The notes under the pieces were generated by a model, which had not been told where the DNA came from, searched no databases, and saw only the letters and a list, made by a program, of their open reading frames with translations. Positions 1 to 12,914 of a DNA stretch of 64,000 bases are shown piece after piece (the first letter of the stretch is position 1; every line of letters starts with the position of its first letter). The translations under genes were made by a program, and so were the position numbers. The stretch covers positions 121,317,967 through 121,381,966 of the forward strand of contig CM041084.1 in assembly GCA_023079485.1 (NCBI GenBank), in the 5' to 3' direction. Origin of the DNA: Archilochus colubris. Its lineage: Eukaryota > Chordata > Aves > Apodiformes > Trochilidae.

Positions 1-424
1 GTATTCAATCTGTACCTTCAAGTGCTGTTTTGAGAAAGAAAAATCAATTTTTTAGTTATTTCTTTTTTTCTTATAAACAACACACTATGCATTCTGGTGT
101 GGGATGTGTTAATTTTAGCATGGTAAATGGATGCTGTAAGTCAAAGATGTTAACATGATCCCATCTCTGTATAATAAGCAATTAAACAAGGTCTGGGATT
201 TTGAGTACAAAGAGACTTTGGTCTGCCTCACAGAAATTCCTGCATAAGTGATCACCATTGAGTAAAGCCTTTTTGAATTATTTCCACATAGGGAGAGAAA
301 AATTACAGTAGAACACAAAATGAAGTAGTGAAAATTATTTTATTTTTTAAAATTTCCTGATTTTCTTTGCTGGAAACAGTCTTTATAAATGAAAACCTTC
401 TAATGCTGTGGGTCAGACAGTGAT

Positions 425-620
425 ATGTACAGTTCTGGTCTCAGTGTTTCAGGAAAAATTTTGTGTAATTACAGGAAGTACACAGAAGGGCGACTAAAAT
501 GATTAAGAGAGTGAAGCATCTACCTTGTGGAGAGAAATTAAAAAGTCTTAGCTTTTCACTTTTGAGGGGAGAAAAGAGGGAGGTGATGCTTTGAAGCTGA
601 GGTTTACACAATTATAGAAG
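425..620 (+). mobile_element. CR1 LINE fragment (old, diverged)
   Basis: The stretch reads like the CR1 ORF2 C-terminal coding region: a 'cagttctggtctcagtg' segment, then 'agaagggcgactaaaatgat' and 'gtgaagcatctaccttgtgg', which match the conserved CR1 order. It is diverged and truncated at both ends. The 3' limit is uncertain; weak similarity may continue to about 720. Confidence 0.7.
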
Positions 621-1829
621 CAGTGAATAAACTGAATGCTGCAATACTATTCATAATGAAGTCCTGCAGTACAAGCAGAACCTGCTCAATGGAAATAACA
701 GGTTGCCAGTTTAAAAGACTTAAAGGAAAAAGGTAGTGAACGTCTGAGATTTTCTGCCATGGGATTGTGAAGAGGCAGAGAATACCAGCCATCTGAAAAA
801 GGGATTAAGTCTAATACATGGACAACAGGTCCAGAAATAGGAACTAAAAGCCTTGAGCAGAGATGTACCCTCTTACATCTCTAACACAATAATTGTGGAT
901 GTTGGTTTAAGAAGAATGGCCCCAGAAAGTGTCCAGTCTTGTGCTTTTTCTCTATATGGCTTCTCTTATTATCACTGTTGGAGGCAGAAAACTCATCTTG
1001 AATCTGACCCTGAAGAGCATTTTCTTTTATATTTCTGTCAGTGTCTTATGTACGCTTGCAAAAGCTGGAAGAGCTGGGAATAATGTCATCTTGAGTGGGA
1101 GAGTGGTATCTATGAGAAGCAATGACTTCCATCTTCTGATGGTCTCTTAATTCAGAACTGAGAACTGAGAAATGGAAGTTTCTGCTTCTCATAGGTGCAA
1201 TATACGAGCTGGACATCAGCATTTTTTCCTTTTTAAAAGGCAGTTCTCTACTGTCTGCTAAATATTCATCACAATACTAAGCCTCTTTTAGGAATAAGGA
1301 ATACAGTACTCCATAACATGTTTGAACATTAACAATAGTAGTGAAGATTTTTAGTGAAGATTTTTTTTTTAACATAGTAAGGGAACAAAAATGGTTGCTA
1401 TACCTGGTTAGAATTGCTTGTCATTTCACTTTGCTATTGGAGCATTCTGGATGAATTGGATTGAACACATGGATAAGGACAATGTTGATATATGACATAG
1501 AATTAAAAACTAGGCTCTATTACACAGAGAATATATTAAAAAAAAACAAACACCTGAAAATCCATCATGCTACAAAAACAAATATAGCATCCTTTGTCTA
1601 ACAGTAAGAACATACTCCAAACTATTTTAAGGCCTGTTTGAGCAAAGAATTAGGCAGACTTCCTTTCAGAGGGCTAAAGGTACATTAGCTAAAGGTGCAA
1701 CACTGCCAGAGTCCTGTCAAGTGTCTAACCAACTACAGGTCAGTATTATTGTTCACTAAGGTAGGCCAAAAATTATATCATGCATTTCACTATTGAATTT
1801 TATTTTGTGTGAAGATTTATGTGTAGAAT
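621..1829. other. No gene seen
   Basis: AT-rich sequence with only short chance reading frames, no convincing splice-flanked exon and no recognised repeat beyond possible tail-off of the preceding CR1. Confidence 0.5.
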
Positions 1830-1953
1830 TGCCAAGATACCAACTCTGGTGGACTTAGCAGTGTTTGCTTAATTGTTGGATTCAATAATCTTAAGGGTTT
1901 TTTCCAACCTAAATGATTCTATGATTGTATATGATTCTATGATTGTATATATA
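1830..1953 (+). mobile_element. CR1 3' end with octamer tail
   Basis: Ends in the CR1 3' terminus signature: 'ggattcaataatcttaaggg', 'ttttccaacctaaatgattc', then repeated ATTCTATG-type octamers. The last octamers alternate with a derived form (gattgtatat), so the tail has mutated and partly duplicated. Confidence 0.8.
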
Positions 1954-3429
1954 CTAAGAGGCAGCTCATGCTCTGGCAAGCTTCCTAGTGTACTGTCATT
2001 CATATTTTCGTTTATGTATTCTTTCTACGTTAGGTTGTTTGCTTTTTTTTTGTCTTCTAGTTCTTTTAGAGAAGCTTTGAAACCATCAGAAATCTAGTGC
2101 CTACCAAGTTGCATGGTACAAATTTCATTTTTCCTGTTTCCCTGGGGCTGTCCTGTGGAAAGGCTAACAGGCTTAGGGATGTCAATTTGGAGTTAAGGCT
2201 TTGTCCCATGTTCTTCCTTGGGTTGCAGTTCCCCTCCTGCCTTTTCTGACCTGCCTCTGGCTCAGTATCTATTATGGACTTTATTGGTCTTTCTCACCAC
2301 TTCATTCTCATAAAGACTGTGTGCTAATCATCCTAGGCAGGATTGCAAAAATTTACTTGTTACAAAAAATATAAAAACCCAAATATTTAAAAATATAAAA
2401 TACAAAGTGAAGTCTCTTATGGTGTAGGAGTAGCCTCCTACAATACCTTCTGATTGTCTCATATTCTGTCATATCCCTGAGGGGGGTCTAGGTCTTCAGT
2501 TTCTTTGGCACAGAAGAAGGGAAAATCACTTCTAGTCATCTTACCTGCAGTCATCTTGGATGCATCTGCAGGGATGGAAATCTATCTGCTAGTCCTGCTC
2601 TTGAGTCAGATGAGCATTTGCTGTTGAATCTTCTATCTCTGAGAACGAAGCAAGCTGGTCATCAGGGAATGTATAAAGTATAAATATATCTATTCTCCAC
2701 TCTATACCCCATAAATCTTTGCCTGAGGTATCTGGTGTTTAGATTTGTCTTGCTGTCTAACCTGAAGAACTATCTACCTAGTATATGTCTTAGGGATGCA
2801 ATTCACCTTACAATTACAGGACATGTGTATGCCCAAATTTTACTAATTTGCATACTTCTAAAAAATCTCTTGTTGTGTGCTTAATTCCATGCTTTTCCAC
2901 CTCAGTTTTTTCTTCCATTTCTTAAGAAGTTGTAATTATCCATTAGCTTTTAGAGGTGCATCCCTTTGAAGTAGTAATTATATTTATTAGTCTCTATAAT
3001 TCTCTTTTTCTTTGACCATATTTAAGTAAGTGCTCAACAATCAAGAATTCCTAGGTAACCATCAGTTTCCAGCTCAAAAATTAAATGGTCTTTATCTCTT
3101 ATGCTGATTCACAATACATGCTCAATAACAATAGCCTTATATAGTATTTTTAAAAAAACATTAATCATCTTTTATTGGTACATACTTCAATACTTATTCC
3201 TAATCATCCCCTTTCTTCTCCTTGTTCCTTTGTGTACAATTCAGACAGTTTACATTCTCATTTTTGTCCGAGTGCCAGAAGCAGTTTCTCTTCAGTCCTT
3301 AATTTTCAGTCTGTTATCATTACAGCCTCAATGTGCAAATAGCAATCACAGCAAATTCTGCCAACTTTGGCTGAAAACTGATCTATTTCTAGTGGGTTTT
3401 TCAACAAAATTATAATCTGGGGTGCACAG
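1954..3429. other. No gene seen
   Basis: AT-rich unique-looking sequence. The longest open frames (around 1.9-2.1 and 3.1-3.4 kb) are hydrophobic, low-complexity translations without splice context and are judged to be chance. Confidence 0.5.
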
Positions 3430-3439
3430 CATGTTATTT

Positions 3440-3832
3440 GGGATGTCTGCATGGCCCAGCCCTACCAAAATGACTGGGATAACAGCAGCTGACAAGGCAG
3501 GACAGTAAGAACAGCATCTGTGGATGAATGGAACACTCAGCCCATACAACCCAGACTGATAATGCCACAGAGCCTTGTGAAAAGATGAGAGGCAATGGGC
3601 ACAATACAGGAAGTTCCACCTCAATATGAGGAAAAACATTTTTACTATAATGAAGACAGAGCATAGGAACAGGCTGCCAGAGTGGTTGTGGAGTCTCCTT
3701 CTCTAGAGACCAAGCTGGGTGTGTTTCCATGTGACCTGCCCTAGGTGATCCTGCTTTGGCAAGGGATCTAGACTTTATGATCTCCAGAGGTTCCTTTGAA
3801 CCCCTACCATTCTGTGATTCTATGATTCTAAT
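3440..3832 (+). mobile_element. CR1 LINE 3' fragment
   Basis: Contains the typical CR1 run: 'ggaagttccacctcaatatg', 'aggaacaggctgccagagtg', 'gtgatcctgctttggcaagg' and the 'tctgtgattctatgattcta' tail. The tail ends about 8 bp before a coiled-coil exon remnant at 3840, so its T-rich end forms part of the polypyrimidine tract of that acceptor. Confidence 0.85.
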
Positions 3833-3839
3833 TTTCTAG

Positions 3840-3942
3840 TGCTGAAGAGGCAGATGACCATCACATGAATCAAATGCAAACCAAGGAGAATTTGAAACAG
3901 AGTCAGCTTGAAAAGAACAGGAGACTAGAAATTTGGAGATTT
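3840..3942 (+). pseudogene. Coiled-coil exon remnant (upstream exon)
   Basis: After an acceptor 'attttctag', one T completes the incoming codon. Then 34 codons are open, starting AEEADDHHMNQMQTKENLK and continuing with a Q/K/E-rich helix (SQLEKNRRLEIW). The heptad-like composition strongly resembles the exons at 18.3-24.7 kb, so I assign it to the same gene by inference. A possible donor is GTAATG at 3943 (phase 0 out); without it the frame closes at a TGA 6 nt further on. It is short, lies directly behind a CR1 insertion, and the donor is weak, so it may be non-functional. A chance open stretch is possible but unlikely given the composition. Confidence 0.5.
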
Positions 3943-6102
3943 GTAATGTGAGGGGGGGAAAGGGTAGCAGGACAACATAAAGTCAAGGATGACTCTGCCA
4001 GATGTAGCCCAATGGCACTGGGATCTCTGGCTGGACCTGGCAGGATGGCGTGCCCCCAAACCACTGCCTCCAGCTCGCTCATGGTCAGAAAAGGGCAGCC
4101 CAGCAACATTTTGCACTATTATGGTCTATCTGTTGCATTGTTGGTATCCATCCCTATATGTAGTTCACTGGTTGACAAATAATTCTCTATCTTTAACAAA
4201 TCAGTGAGCTAGTTTGATCCTGATTTTACTGAAATTATGTGAATTGAGAGTTTTTCCCAGTGGCACACATAAACACATAGGGAGCTCAGTAAGTGTATAT
4301 GCAAACTTGAACAAAAATTAGTGTGTACAAGTCGACTATTTTCCAGCTTTAGTTAGCCACACACTGGATAATACAAATTCAGCTAAATAGATTTATGGAT
4401 CTTGGGATACAATCAGAAGTTACTGAATTACCACCTGTCAGTTGAGCAATTGAGCACTGGCAATTGAACACTGACAACTTCATGTTCATCCTCTTTGTTT
4501 CTCAAGAACAATTTTGAATAAAGTCTCACAGTAAAATTCAATATACACTTCATCTCCATATCATGCATATTTAATTCAAATGGCATTCCTTCTTTTACAT
4601 TTAATTAAAAAAAAAATTTACAGATTCAGGCTTATATAGAAACTTAACAGAAAAAAAATATTTATCACTGCATGATTTTATGAATTTTTCCTCCTTAGGA
4701 TTTTTTCTCTGAGGTGTTGCTGAGGGAACCTCCCATTGTTAGGAAAGAACTCTACATTATTAAAGTTTATTAGTAGAATTTTAAAAGTTTTATAATTAGG
4801 CTAATACCCAGATGACTCTATCCTAAAAATAATTAAATGAAAGAGAAGGAAATAACCTTGTGATTTCTGACCTTTTTCCTTGTAAAAATTCATTATTTAC
4901 ATTATGTTGAAAGCAAAAAACCTGTAAATTTCCTTTGCTAGATCTGTAAAGGGATGCTTGAAGTCACACTTCTGTCAAACTGCATAGTGAAAACCCGTTT
5001 TTTTATGTGTCTCAATCACTGTATAGTACAGTCTTTAGATACAAGAACTTTTAGGTTGGGAAGTGAAAACTTCTAGTTTGCTTTCAGTACTGTACTGAAG
5101 ACAGGTACTATGTGGATTTTTTTAAACTAATTCTATTTCTTGGTATTTCTTAAAAAAATACTGTGTAAATAATCTTTAAAATTTAAGCAGAAAATTAAAC
5201 AGAAAATTGCAGTCTGGAGGTTTTTTGAATTGTTAGGGTTTTGGGTTGTTGTGTGTTTTTTCCAGGAAGTTTTAAATAGATAAAGATATGAATCATCAAG
5301 AGTATAACTATTGTGAAAATACAGTGGTACAGTATAAAAATTCTTGCAGAAATCACTTGCTGTGCAGTAGTAACAAAGCCTTTAAAAGGTAACAGTACAA
5401 TGACTTAACAGTTGAACTTTGATGCTATAGAACTAAGAATGCTAACATTTAGATTTATAGCTGATGAAGAAACACACAGGAACTCTAAAGCAAAGGATTC
5501 ACTTAAAATCTCACTTAAAATTAGGCTTAGACATTTATTTATTTATTATTTATGGCTTTGAGAAGTTACTGCATTTAAATTGCAGAAATAGTTCTAGAAA
5601 CGTCACTCAGTCTGTCTTACTACTTGAATAGGAATAATGGAATGCTGTTTTCCTAAATATAGTTTTCCAAGAAATTTTGCAAACTTAACATAAAAAGAAT
5701 GTATCCTACTAGATCAAATGTATATATGACCTAGTATCTGATCTACAACAACTGTCAGTAGTAGCCTCTTTGGGATTAGTAAAAGAATTCTGCAAACATA
5801 TACTAAAATACTTCACTACTATAATCACTGAACCTCCAGTAGTTTGCAGCTCAACACTTTCCTGGGCCCAAGATGGACTCCGAAGAAGTCTTTTCCCATC
5901 AACTTTGCTCTTCTATCTTTGGACTTCAGCATCAATGAATAATCAACAAATTATTCAAGTGTTGTGTGAAGTATCTCTTTTAAATTTGTTTTAAGCTATT
6001 TTTCCAAAAAATAGTTTTCCAAACTTTTCCAAAAAATTTATTTGATGTTTTAAGTTTGCTTATTTTGGTTTTGGTTGTGTTTTGGTTTTTTTTCTGTGCT
6101 TT

Positions 6103-6133
6103 ATTTTGTTTTGTTTTGTTTTGTTTTGTTTTT
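6103..6133. repeat. (TTTTG)n simple repeat
   Basis: Consecutive TTTTG units are visible, continuing a T/G-rich tract that starts near 6064. Confidence 0.9.
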
Positions 6134-6325
6134 CCATTAGAGAAACAGATCCTTCCCTTTGATTTTTTTTGTTTGGTTAGTTTGGTTTTTTTTCAATGGT
6201 ACTTCTTTGTATGTGAATATACACAACATTTCCTCAGCTGATTAGAGACATGTAGCAGGAAAGAGTGTTATTAGCTTTACCAGAGGCAAGGCGCATTTCC
6301 CCTTCCATTCCTTACCTCATCACAG

Positions 6326-6374
6326 GAAGAGATGAAGATGGCATGTTGCGTTCCAATTAGTTTGGCTAAATCAA
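6326..6374 (+). other. Candidate exon (weak)
   Basis: A strong pyrimidine-rich acceptor (about 6297-6325, ending 'catcacag') precedes an open frame reading EEMKMACCVPISLAKS, with a possible GTACAT donor at 6375. The phase-0 entry agrees with the phase-0 exit of the 3840 exon, so it could be the next exon of the coiled-coil gene. The composition is less helical and the donor is weak. Confidence 0.2.
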
Positions 6375-8763
6375 GTACATATAACAGATCTTAAACATAA
6401 GGTGGGAACACACGTAATAAGAACCCCACTTGAATAAGAAGGTAAATAAAACTCTAATATAAGCAAGCAAACAAAAAAATCAAAAAGCCAGTGAAGAAAA
6501 TATGACATTGCTAATAAGGGGACATGGAAAAATGAGGAATAGACAATAACATTATCAGTAGCCAAAAAGGTAAGGGGAAAATCGATAGCCTACTTAGTGA
6601 AGTGGGAAAAGTAATAACAAGTGATGCTGGAAATTACAACAGGTCTAATGCATAATGCAAGAGTTTAGTCTTCTTAAAGAGCTGCCTAAAGAAAACCTAG
6701 ATTTGACAGTTGTTATCTCTGGTACTTCATGGAGAATTGGTGTAATACTGGATTCTTGAGAAGAGTTTTTTTAAGAAAAAGGCTTCAACTGAATTATGCA
6801 ATCAGTTTATATCTTCCAAGGAGTGGAAAAGGGAAGTTAAATACCTACTATGAAATCCAAATATAGTATTTTGTCTTGGTAACTATAACCCACTTGTCTT
6901 AATTTATTTTCATAATTTTCCAACTTTAATCCAGACATTATTTCCCTTCTTATGGTGGAATGTTTCCTAGGTTGTCGGTTGAACACTTCAGTGCTATTAG
7001 GCTTGGAATATAGATCTGTACAGCACTCTGACAGAAAAAAAGATTTGAGCTGGCCTACACTTTAGGACAGCTGCTTTCCCCTTTTCCATCTTTCCCTGAT
7101 GACCATGCTATAGCTAAATTGTTCATTTGAAATCCTGGCTTCAACTTACTTGAACTAGAATTTGGCCATTGACCTCAGTGTAAATAAGATTCACACTCAT
7201 ATAGTCTGTTGTTGCAAAGAAAACAAGAGAGGAAAAAGAGGTAACCATTCTATGGCGAATTTCATCAGTGGAGTATATTAATCCATTTGTTTTTAAGAAG
7301 AAAATAATCTAGTTTCTCCTTTCATTTATCATCTTTCTCTCATTTCTTTTAATAAAAACACTCATATGTCATCAGGAAATTCTTAGAAAAATCTACAGAG
7401 ACTTGTAACTCATTTCTCACCGAAGGTGAATTTCATGTTGCCATAATTTCCAATATACCTCAATGTATTTCATCAATAAGTTTTTGTATTTAAGCAAATG
7501 GAAGCCAAAAAATTATTCTTAGTACGAAGGTTTCTCTTCATAAAAAAAAAAAAATCTTACATAATGAAATTTATGACTAATGAAAATGTTTTTAAACATT
7601 TTGCAGGTGACAGATACTTATTTTATCTTAAAAATAGTTAAGAATCATGGTTAATAGCAATTTAAGATTAAGAAAATTTCTTAAGCATGGAACTGTTGCT
7701 CCTATGGGCCTCACTAATTAAATGTCTTCATATTTAATAGCTGAATATTTTAAAAGGCTAAGGTCAGTAAACTCAACCAGAAGGGAAAAATCTGGAGTTA
7801 AATACATGTACGGCATGACAAATATAAAAAACACAAAGATGAACCAATCAAGCTGAGAAAGTGAGTAGGAAATGGTAAGGAATAATTGCACACAATCTGA
7901 AGTCATAATGTCCTAAGACCAGAAATAAACCAAATTTTTTTTAATTGAACAGTATTTCCTGAGTTTGACAAAAATATTTATTTTGATCTTTTTGTATGAC
8001 ATTTTGTTCATTATAAAGAAATACATACAAAAATTACATTACCATAGAAAGAATTCCAAGGTTCAGGGCTTGGGGGATAGCCTTTATTTGGGGTGTGTCT
8101 CCCCCCTCTCAATTGATAGTCTTCTAAACCAGCGTCGAAGGATACGTACTTACAGCATAATGACGTTTCAAAGGAAAGTTGTGAAAACTGATGCTGGTGT
8201 TGGTTAAACTGTAGGTAATAACAGTTCAGTAGCTATTTGGAAATGGCTGATGACATCATTATTTTTCCTTGACCATTGTTTTCACACGCTCTATAATGTC
8301 ATCAAATGCAGGAAAATATCTTAAGGTGTGATAGGATCTACAGCCTCTACATACTGTTGTTTATACAACTGTTCAAACTATGTGTCCTACCAATAAAATT
8401 GGAAAATATACCGAAGAAAATAAACCTGGCATAGCTATTCAGGTACATCTGTTGCATAGTTTACCATATTAATGATGCCCCAGACTAACAGGTGCCAAAA
8501 TAGAGAGGACTGCATACCCATGACAGCTTTGAATTTGAAGCAAAAGATTTTATAGCACAAACACAAAACATTTTGTTCTTGATTTTTTTTCACGACTCTT
8601 ATACGTTTTCATATCTTATCTTAAGAAAAAGAGCATGAGAAATCTTGAAACACACTATACCTAACCAACTATAAGTATAAAGGAGATATACTACAAGATT
8701 TAATGGATGCAAATAGCTTCAAATAAAGAAAATGTGGTTGTCTAATACGGTCCTGTCCTTCAG

Positions 8764-8860
8764 AACTGCGGACCAGAAAGCGTTAATTCTACACAAATAT
8801 ATGTTCCGAGAAATAACATCTAAAATAAATTCTTCAGTTTACAAGAACTTAATATTCAAA
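8764..8860 (+). other. Candidate exon (weak)
   Basis: Acceptor 'gtcctgtccttcag' is followed by one completing base and 32 open codons (TADQKALILHKYMFREITSK...), then GTATAA at 8861. CpG dinucleotides are kept in this otherwise CpG-poor DNA, which fits former coding sequence. The phase does not connect cleanly with the 6326 candidate. A chance open frame is not excluded. Confidence 0.25.
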
Positions 8861-10164
8861 GTATAAACCAAAAAGATGCCAATACTAGAAAGATCTGAAA
8901 AAAAAAAAAGATATCACCCCCTTCCCCCCTGAACTGGAGTATAAAGAACATCTGCAATAAGCTGGAAAAGTGGAATTACCAAACAAACAGCAGAAGTATA
9001 GTGTTCACTTAAAAGTGCTGTGGTTGTTTCATTTTTTATATTACAGTTGTGTAATTGCAATAAAATGTCTTTTAAATTCCAGATATAAATAACTCTTTTT
9101 AAAGGGAATAATTAGCTCTTGCATATTTTGTAGAACAGTTTTATTTCATGCCATAAATGACTGCCTGAAATAAAACATTGAACATTTTCTATGTCTTATA
9201 GGTGTTCTTTCAAATATAAATATTTTCAAAAGCTAAAACAAAATTAAAGTATATTAAATATGTATTATGTATATTAAATACATTAAGCACATATGTTAAA
9301 TGTCGATATGCAGTATGAATACATAATATTAATTTTATACTTAAGGTAGACCAATATAAATTTTCTGTAGTTTTGTGTCATTTTTCAAGGAGTTTGCTTT
9401 TGACTGATCCTAAAATTTATAAGCTTTCAAGCTGTAGTATGGAAAAATATCAGTATTAGAAGTTTAATGATTGATTAAAACTTTTATAAACTTGAATGCT
9501 GTGAACATGAAGACCTGAAAGTACTGATTAAAGTGAGCCAAGTCTTCAAAGTCATAGCTCAGTACGTGTATTACAACAATGCAGCTGAAGTTTTTCTTCA
9601 AGACATGCTACACCTTCTCTCTTTTCCCCAACATACAGTAATGTTGCTGAATGTTCTGCTAATGCAAAATATTTTCTATATAAAAGGTCTTATAGTTTGG
9701 CTATGAAATTTTGATTAAATAATCTGTCAAATGGAAATCACTTGTTTATTGATAAAACATGACATCAACCTAAAATAATAAGCTTTAAGAAACACAAGTT
9801 ATGTTCTTAACTGTGTGAAGTATCCTTCTTCTAAAACACTTCCCACTTTTCATAAATGTACTTCGATACTCTTCATCTTATTTTGTATTTTTCTCTCTAT
9901 CTTCTAGTTTAACACTCCATACAGTCTATAAATATGGATTATGACAGTATTTTTCTTTTATGATCTTGATAGAACTAGGTTTCTGCATGCCTCCAAAATG
10001 GATTGTACAAATTCCCCCATTTCTCCCACCAGCTATGCTACTTTCATTCCTGTTCTATACAAACTCTGGAACAATGACAACTACTAGTTTAAAATTATAA
10101 CAGTGCCTATAACATGTTTGTGTATTTTTTTTCCACATTAAGAATGATGGACAAAAAGGTGGAC

Positions 10165-10375
10165 AATGAGGCAACAATGTGTGCTAGCAGCCTAGAGGGC
10201 CAAACGCATCCCAGGCTCTATTAAAAGAAGTGTGGCCAGCAGACCAAGAGAGGTGATTCTGCCCCTGAACTCTGCTCTGGTGAGGTTTCACCTGGAGGAA
10301 TATGTCCAGTTCTAGATCCCCCAGCACAGGAAGGACATGGAGCTGCTGGACCCTCTTCCAAACCCTTTAGCTTAG
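10165..10375 (+). mobile_element. CR1 LINE internal fragment
   Basis: Matches CR1 ORF2 in order: 'gtgtggccagcagaccaaga', 'gaggtgattctgcccctgaa', 'tgctctggtgaggtttcacc', 'tatgtccagttctagatccc', 'aggaaggacatggagctgct'. Both ends are truncated and the frame is degraded. Confidence 0.85.
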
Positions 10376-11462
10376 TTAGATGGGACGTTTTTGTAAGCAC
10401 GTGCACTTGAGATCTACCATGTGATTCACATTGTGCAACTACTTATGGAAATGTTTCTTGAAGAAACACCCAGCATTTTTAAGAGTACACACTGTACTGA
10501 GAGAAAACAGCATTCAGTATGTGTGCACACAAGTATTAACAAATTGTCCTGATGTGCTTGTTTCAGGATCATAATGCTAGAGACGTATGTCTTAAAAACA
10601 ATCATTATTTCCATTAGTGGAATATTCATGTATCTTGCTACCTTTCCCAGTGCTATTAAAAAGATCTCTTTCCCAATACTATGTGAAACTACATTGCTGG
10701 GGTAAACACTCCCTGGTTACTTAGTCTTTCTCTGTCAGTGCTCAGAAGACAACTTTCAAAGAGAGGTAGTTGTAGCAACCTTCTCCTATTTGTCTGCTCC
10801 TGTGTATTATGCTGAGCAGAACAGACACTCAGAAAACAGTACTAAATTCTCTAGCTTACTATCACTAATGAAATTCCTCAGCTATAGTGTTCATATACAA
10901 TACTTCTGGACAATCACTTAGAGGGGGACTTACACTGACATACTTGAAAAAGGATGAACGGCTTCTTATTCTTACACTGAGGCCCTCATGGATGTTGTCA
11001 GCACAGATTATATTGCACCTTCATTGATCTTGCCTTCAAAGCTTTGATTTGCAGGGATACTGAAGCCTGTATTTTTTTCTTTTAAATAACTGAAATAGGA
11101 GTAGAATTGTGAAGAGTTATTAGAACAACATAGTAAAGATAGGGTAAGATCCAAATATAAGCAGAGAAATTGGTCCTAAATGAACTGTTGTTTCTAACAT
11201 AGCACCTATTTCCACATGGTAGTAAACTGTTTAATTGTCAGTAATATTCCCCCTCTCCAAACTACCTTATTAACACCACATGACTTTATTGTTTTATGCA
11301 TGTTCCCTTACCTTGCAGTTCTTCTAATTAAGCTCCTATCAGTATGGCTATTTTCCTGTATACTGAGCAATAGGAGGAAAATGCCAGAAAGCTAAATTTG
11401 GATATTGCACATTTACAAAAGCTGCTTGGGGCTCTTAATGAAAAGCTTAAGGGTGGATATAA
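10376..11462. other. No gene seen
   Basis: AT-rich sequence between two CR1 insertions. No splice-flanked coding segment or recognisable repeat was found. Confidence 0.5.
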
Positions 11463-12035
11463 GAATCATAGAATCACTGTATATTTTGGGTTGGAAAAGA
11501 CCTTAAAGATCATCTAGTTCCAATCCCCCTGCCATGGACATGGACACCTACCAGGAGGCTCAAAGCCCCATCCAAACCGAACATGAACACTTCCAAGGAG
11601 GGGACATACACAACTTCCCTGGGTAACCTCTCACCACCCTTCCACTGAAGAATTTATTTATAATGTCTAACCTAAATCTATCCTCTCAGTTTAAAATCAT
11701 TACTCCTTGTCTTATCACTACATGCCTTTAGAAAAAGGGCTTTCCTGTAGGCCCTATTCAGGTACTGGAAGGCCACTATAAGGCCCAGAGCCTTCTCTTC
11801 TCCAGGCTTAACACCCCCAATTCTCTCAGCATGCCTTCATAAGAAAGGTACTCCAGTCCTCTAATAATCTTTGTGGCCCTCCTCTGGGCTTGCTCCAAGA
11901 GCTCCAGGTCATTCCTCTGTTAGGGTCTCCAGAACAGGACACAACCATTGAACAAAAGTTTTGCCTGCAATACGGCTACCTTCTAGCCTTCTTGCTTCTC
12001 TAAAAGGACACACTGATCAGTCTTCTCACAAATAC
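11463..12035 (-). mobile_element. CR1 LINE 3' end, antisense
   Basis: Begins 'agaatcatagaatcactgta' and 'gggttggaaaagaccttaaa', the reverse complement of the CR1 3' terminus. It then follows CR1 inward through 'caacttccctgggtaacctc', 'aggcccagagccttctcttc' and 'tttgtggccctcctctgggc'. About 570 bp are retained, with substitutions and small indels and no intact reading frame. Confidence 0.92.
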
Positions 12036-12579
12036 TTATTTCTAGGAAAAAAATATTTAAAAATTTTATGTAGTCTGGTCACAAAGACACTGTAATGCTA
12101 TATGCCTTTTGTTTAATGTGATTTGCTTGCCACACATATGTGTAAGTTTTCTTTATGAGGTGGACAGCAAGTTACAGCAAAGGTCTACAAGTAAAAAGGT
12201 TTGGAAACCTGATAGTATGCTACATACATGTAACTCTTGTTCAAATGTTCAAATTTCTAGTGTAGGACTATGGCAAACTATTGCAAACCTTTCAAAATAA
12301 GGGTTAGTTCCACAGAGACTTACTATTGTGAAGCTGACTGTTGGTACCAACCATTAGAAAGCCAGCTTTCAAGGTGGAAGCTTTGACCTAGATGTCCAGC
12401 TTCCCTTAAATCACTGTAGAAAGAATCAAGTGCCAGAGAATGGGTTTCACAACTGGTGGTAGACTAAATGAAAGATAAAGTTGTCTGAGCTGATAACTAG
12501 GGATTAGGAAAAGCAGTGTATAGGGCATTCCATCCTCTTGGGCATTCCACTAGTTCTACTTTTCTTTTAAAGAAGGGTA

Positions 12580-12785
12580 GAATCATAGTTTTGATTGGAA
12601 AGATGGGAAAGATGAAGTTAAACTGTTATCCTAGTACTGCCAAATCCACCAGTAATCTATGACTCTAAGCACTACATCTACACATCTTTTAAATGTCTTC
12701 ATGAACACTGACTCCACCACTGGCCTGGACAGCCTGCTCCAGTGCTTCACAAGCAAGAAGGAAGGAGAAGAAAGCCTTCCATTCT
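12580..12785 (-). mobile_element. CR1 LINE fragment, antisense
   Basis: The order 'aagcactacatctacacatc', 'ttttaaatgtcttcatgaac', 'actgactccaccactggcct', 'cagcctgctccagtgcttca' matches the antisense 3' region of another CR1 subfamily. It begins with a remnant 'agaatcatag' start. Confidence 0.8.
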
Positions 12786-12875
12786 GTTAAATATTAGTGA
12801 CTAAACTTTTGCAAAAGTATGGTAGATATGGGTTCAGATTTCTTGAACCCAGTCTCCAGAAGAGTTTTTTTTCAG

Positions 12876-12914
12876 ATTTTGGGGAAGACAGAGTAAACTA
12901 TGCAGTCATTGAAG
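12876..12914 (+). other. Candidate 39-nt exon (weak)
   Basis: The acceptor 'gagttttttttcag' and donor 'GAAG|gtaagc' are both good. One frame is open (FGEDRVNYAVIE), entering and leaving in phase 1. It sits just after the CR1 fragment. It is too short to tell from chance. Confidence 0.2.

Larger units (their letters stand above)
3950..10164. other. Intron-like or intergenic stretch with weak exon candidates
   Basis: Mostly AT-rich sequence. A GC-richer patch at about 3990-4110 could be an old repeat that I cannot name. Weak exon candidates at 6326 and 8764 are listed separately. Nothing else can be supported. Confidence 0.45.

Noticed and set aside
3990..4110. GC-rich patch with open frames on both strands
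   Set aside because: Could be an old repeat, but I could not match it to CR1 or any element, so no call was made.
8131..8207. Arg-rich open segment after a pyrimidine tract
   Set aside because: No convincing donor and it closes at TAA; too little evidence.
9540..9715. Open, protein-like stretch
   Set aside because: Two different frames look equally protein-like and there are no convincing splice sites; treated as chance.
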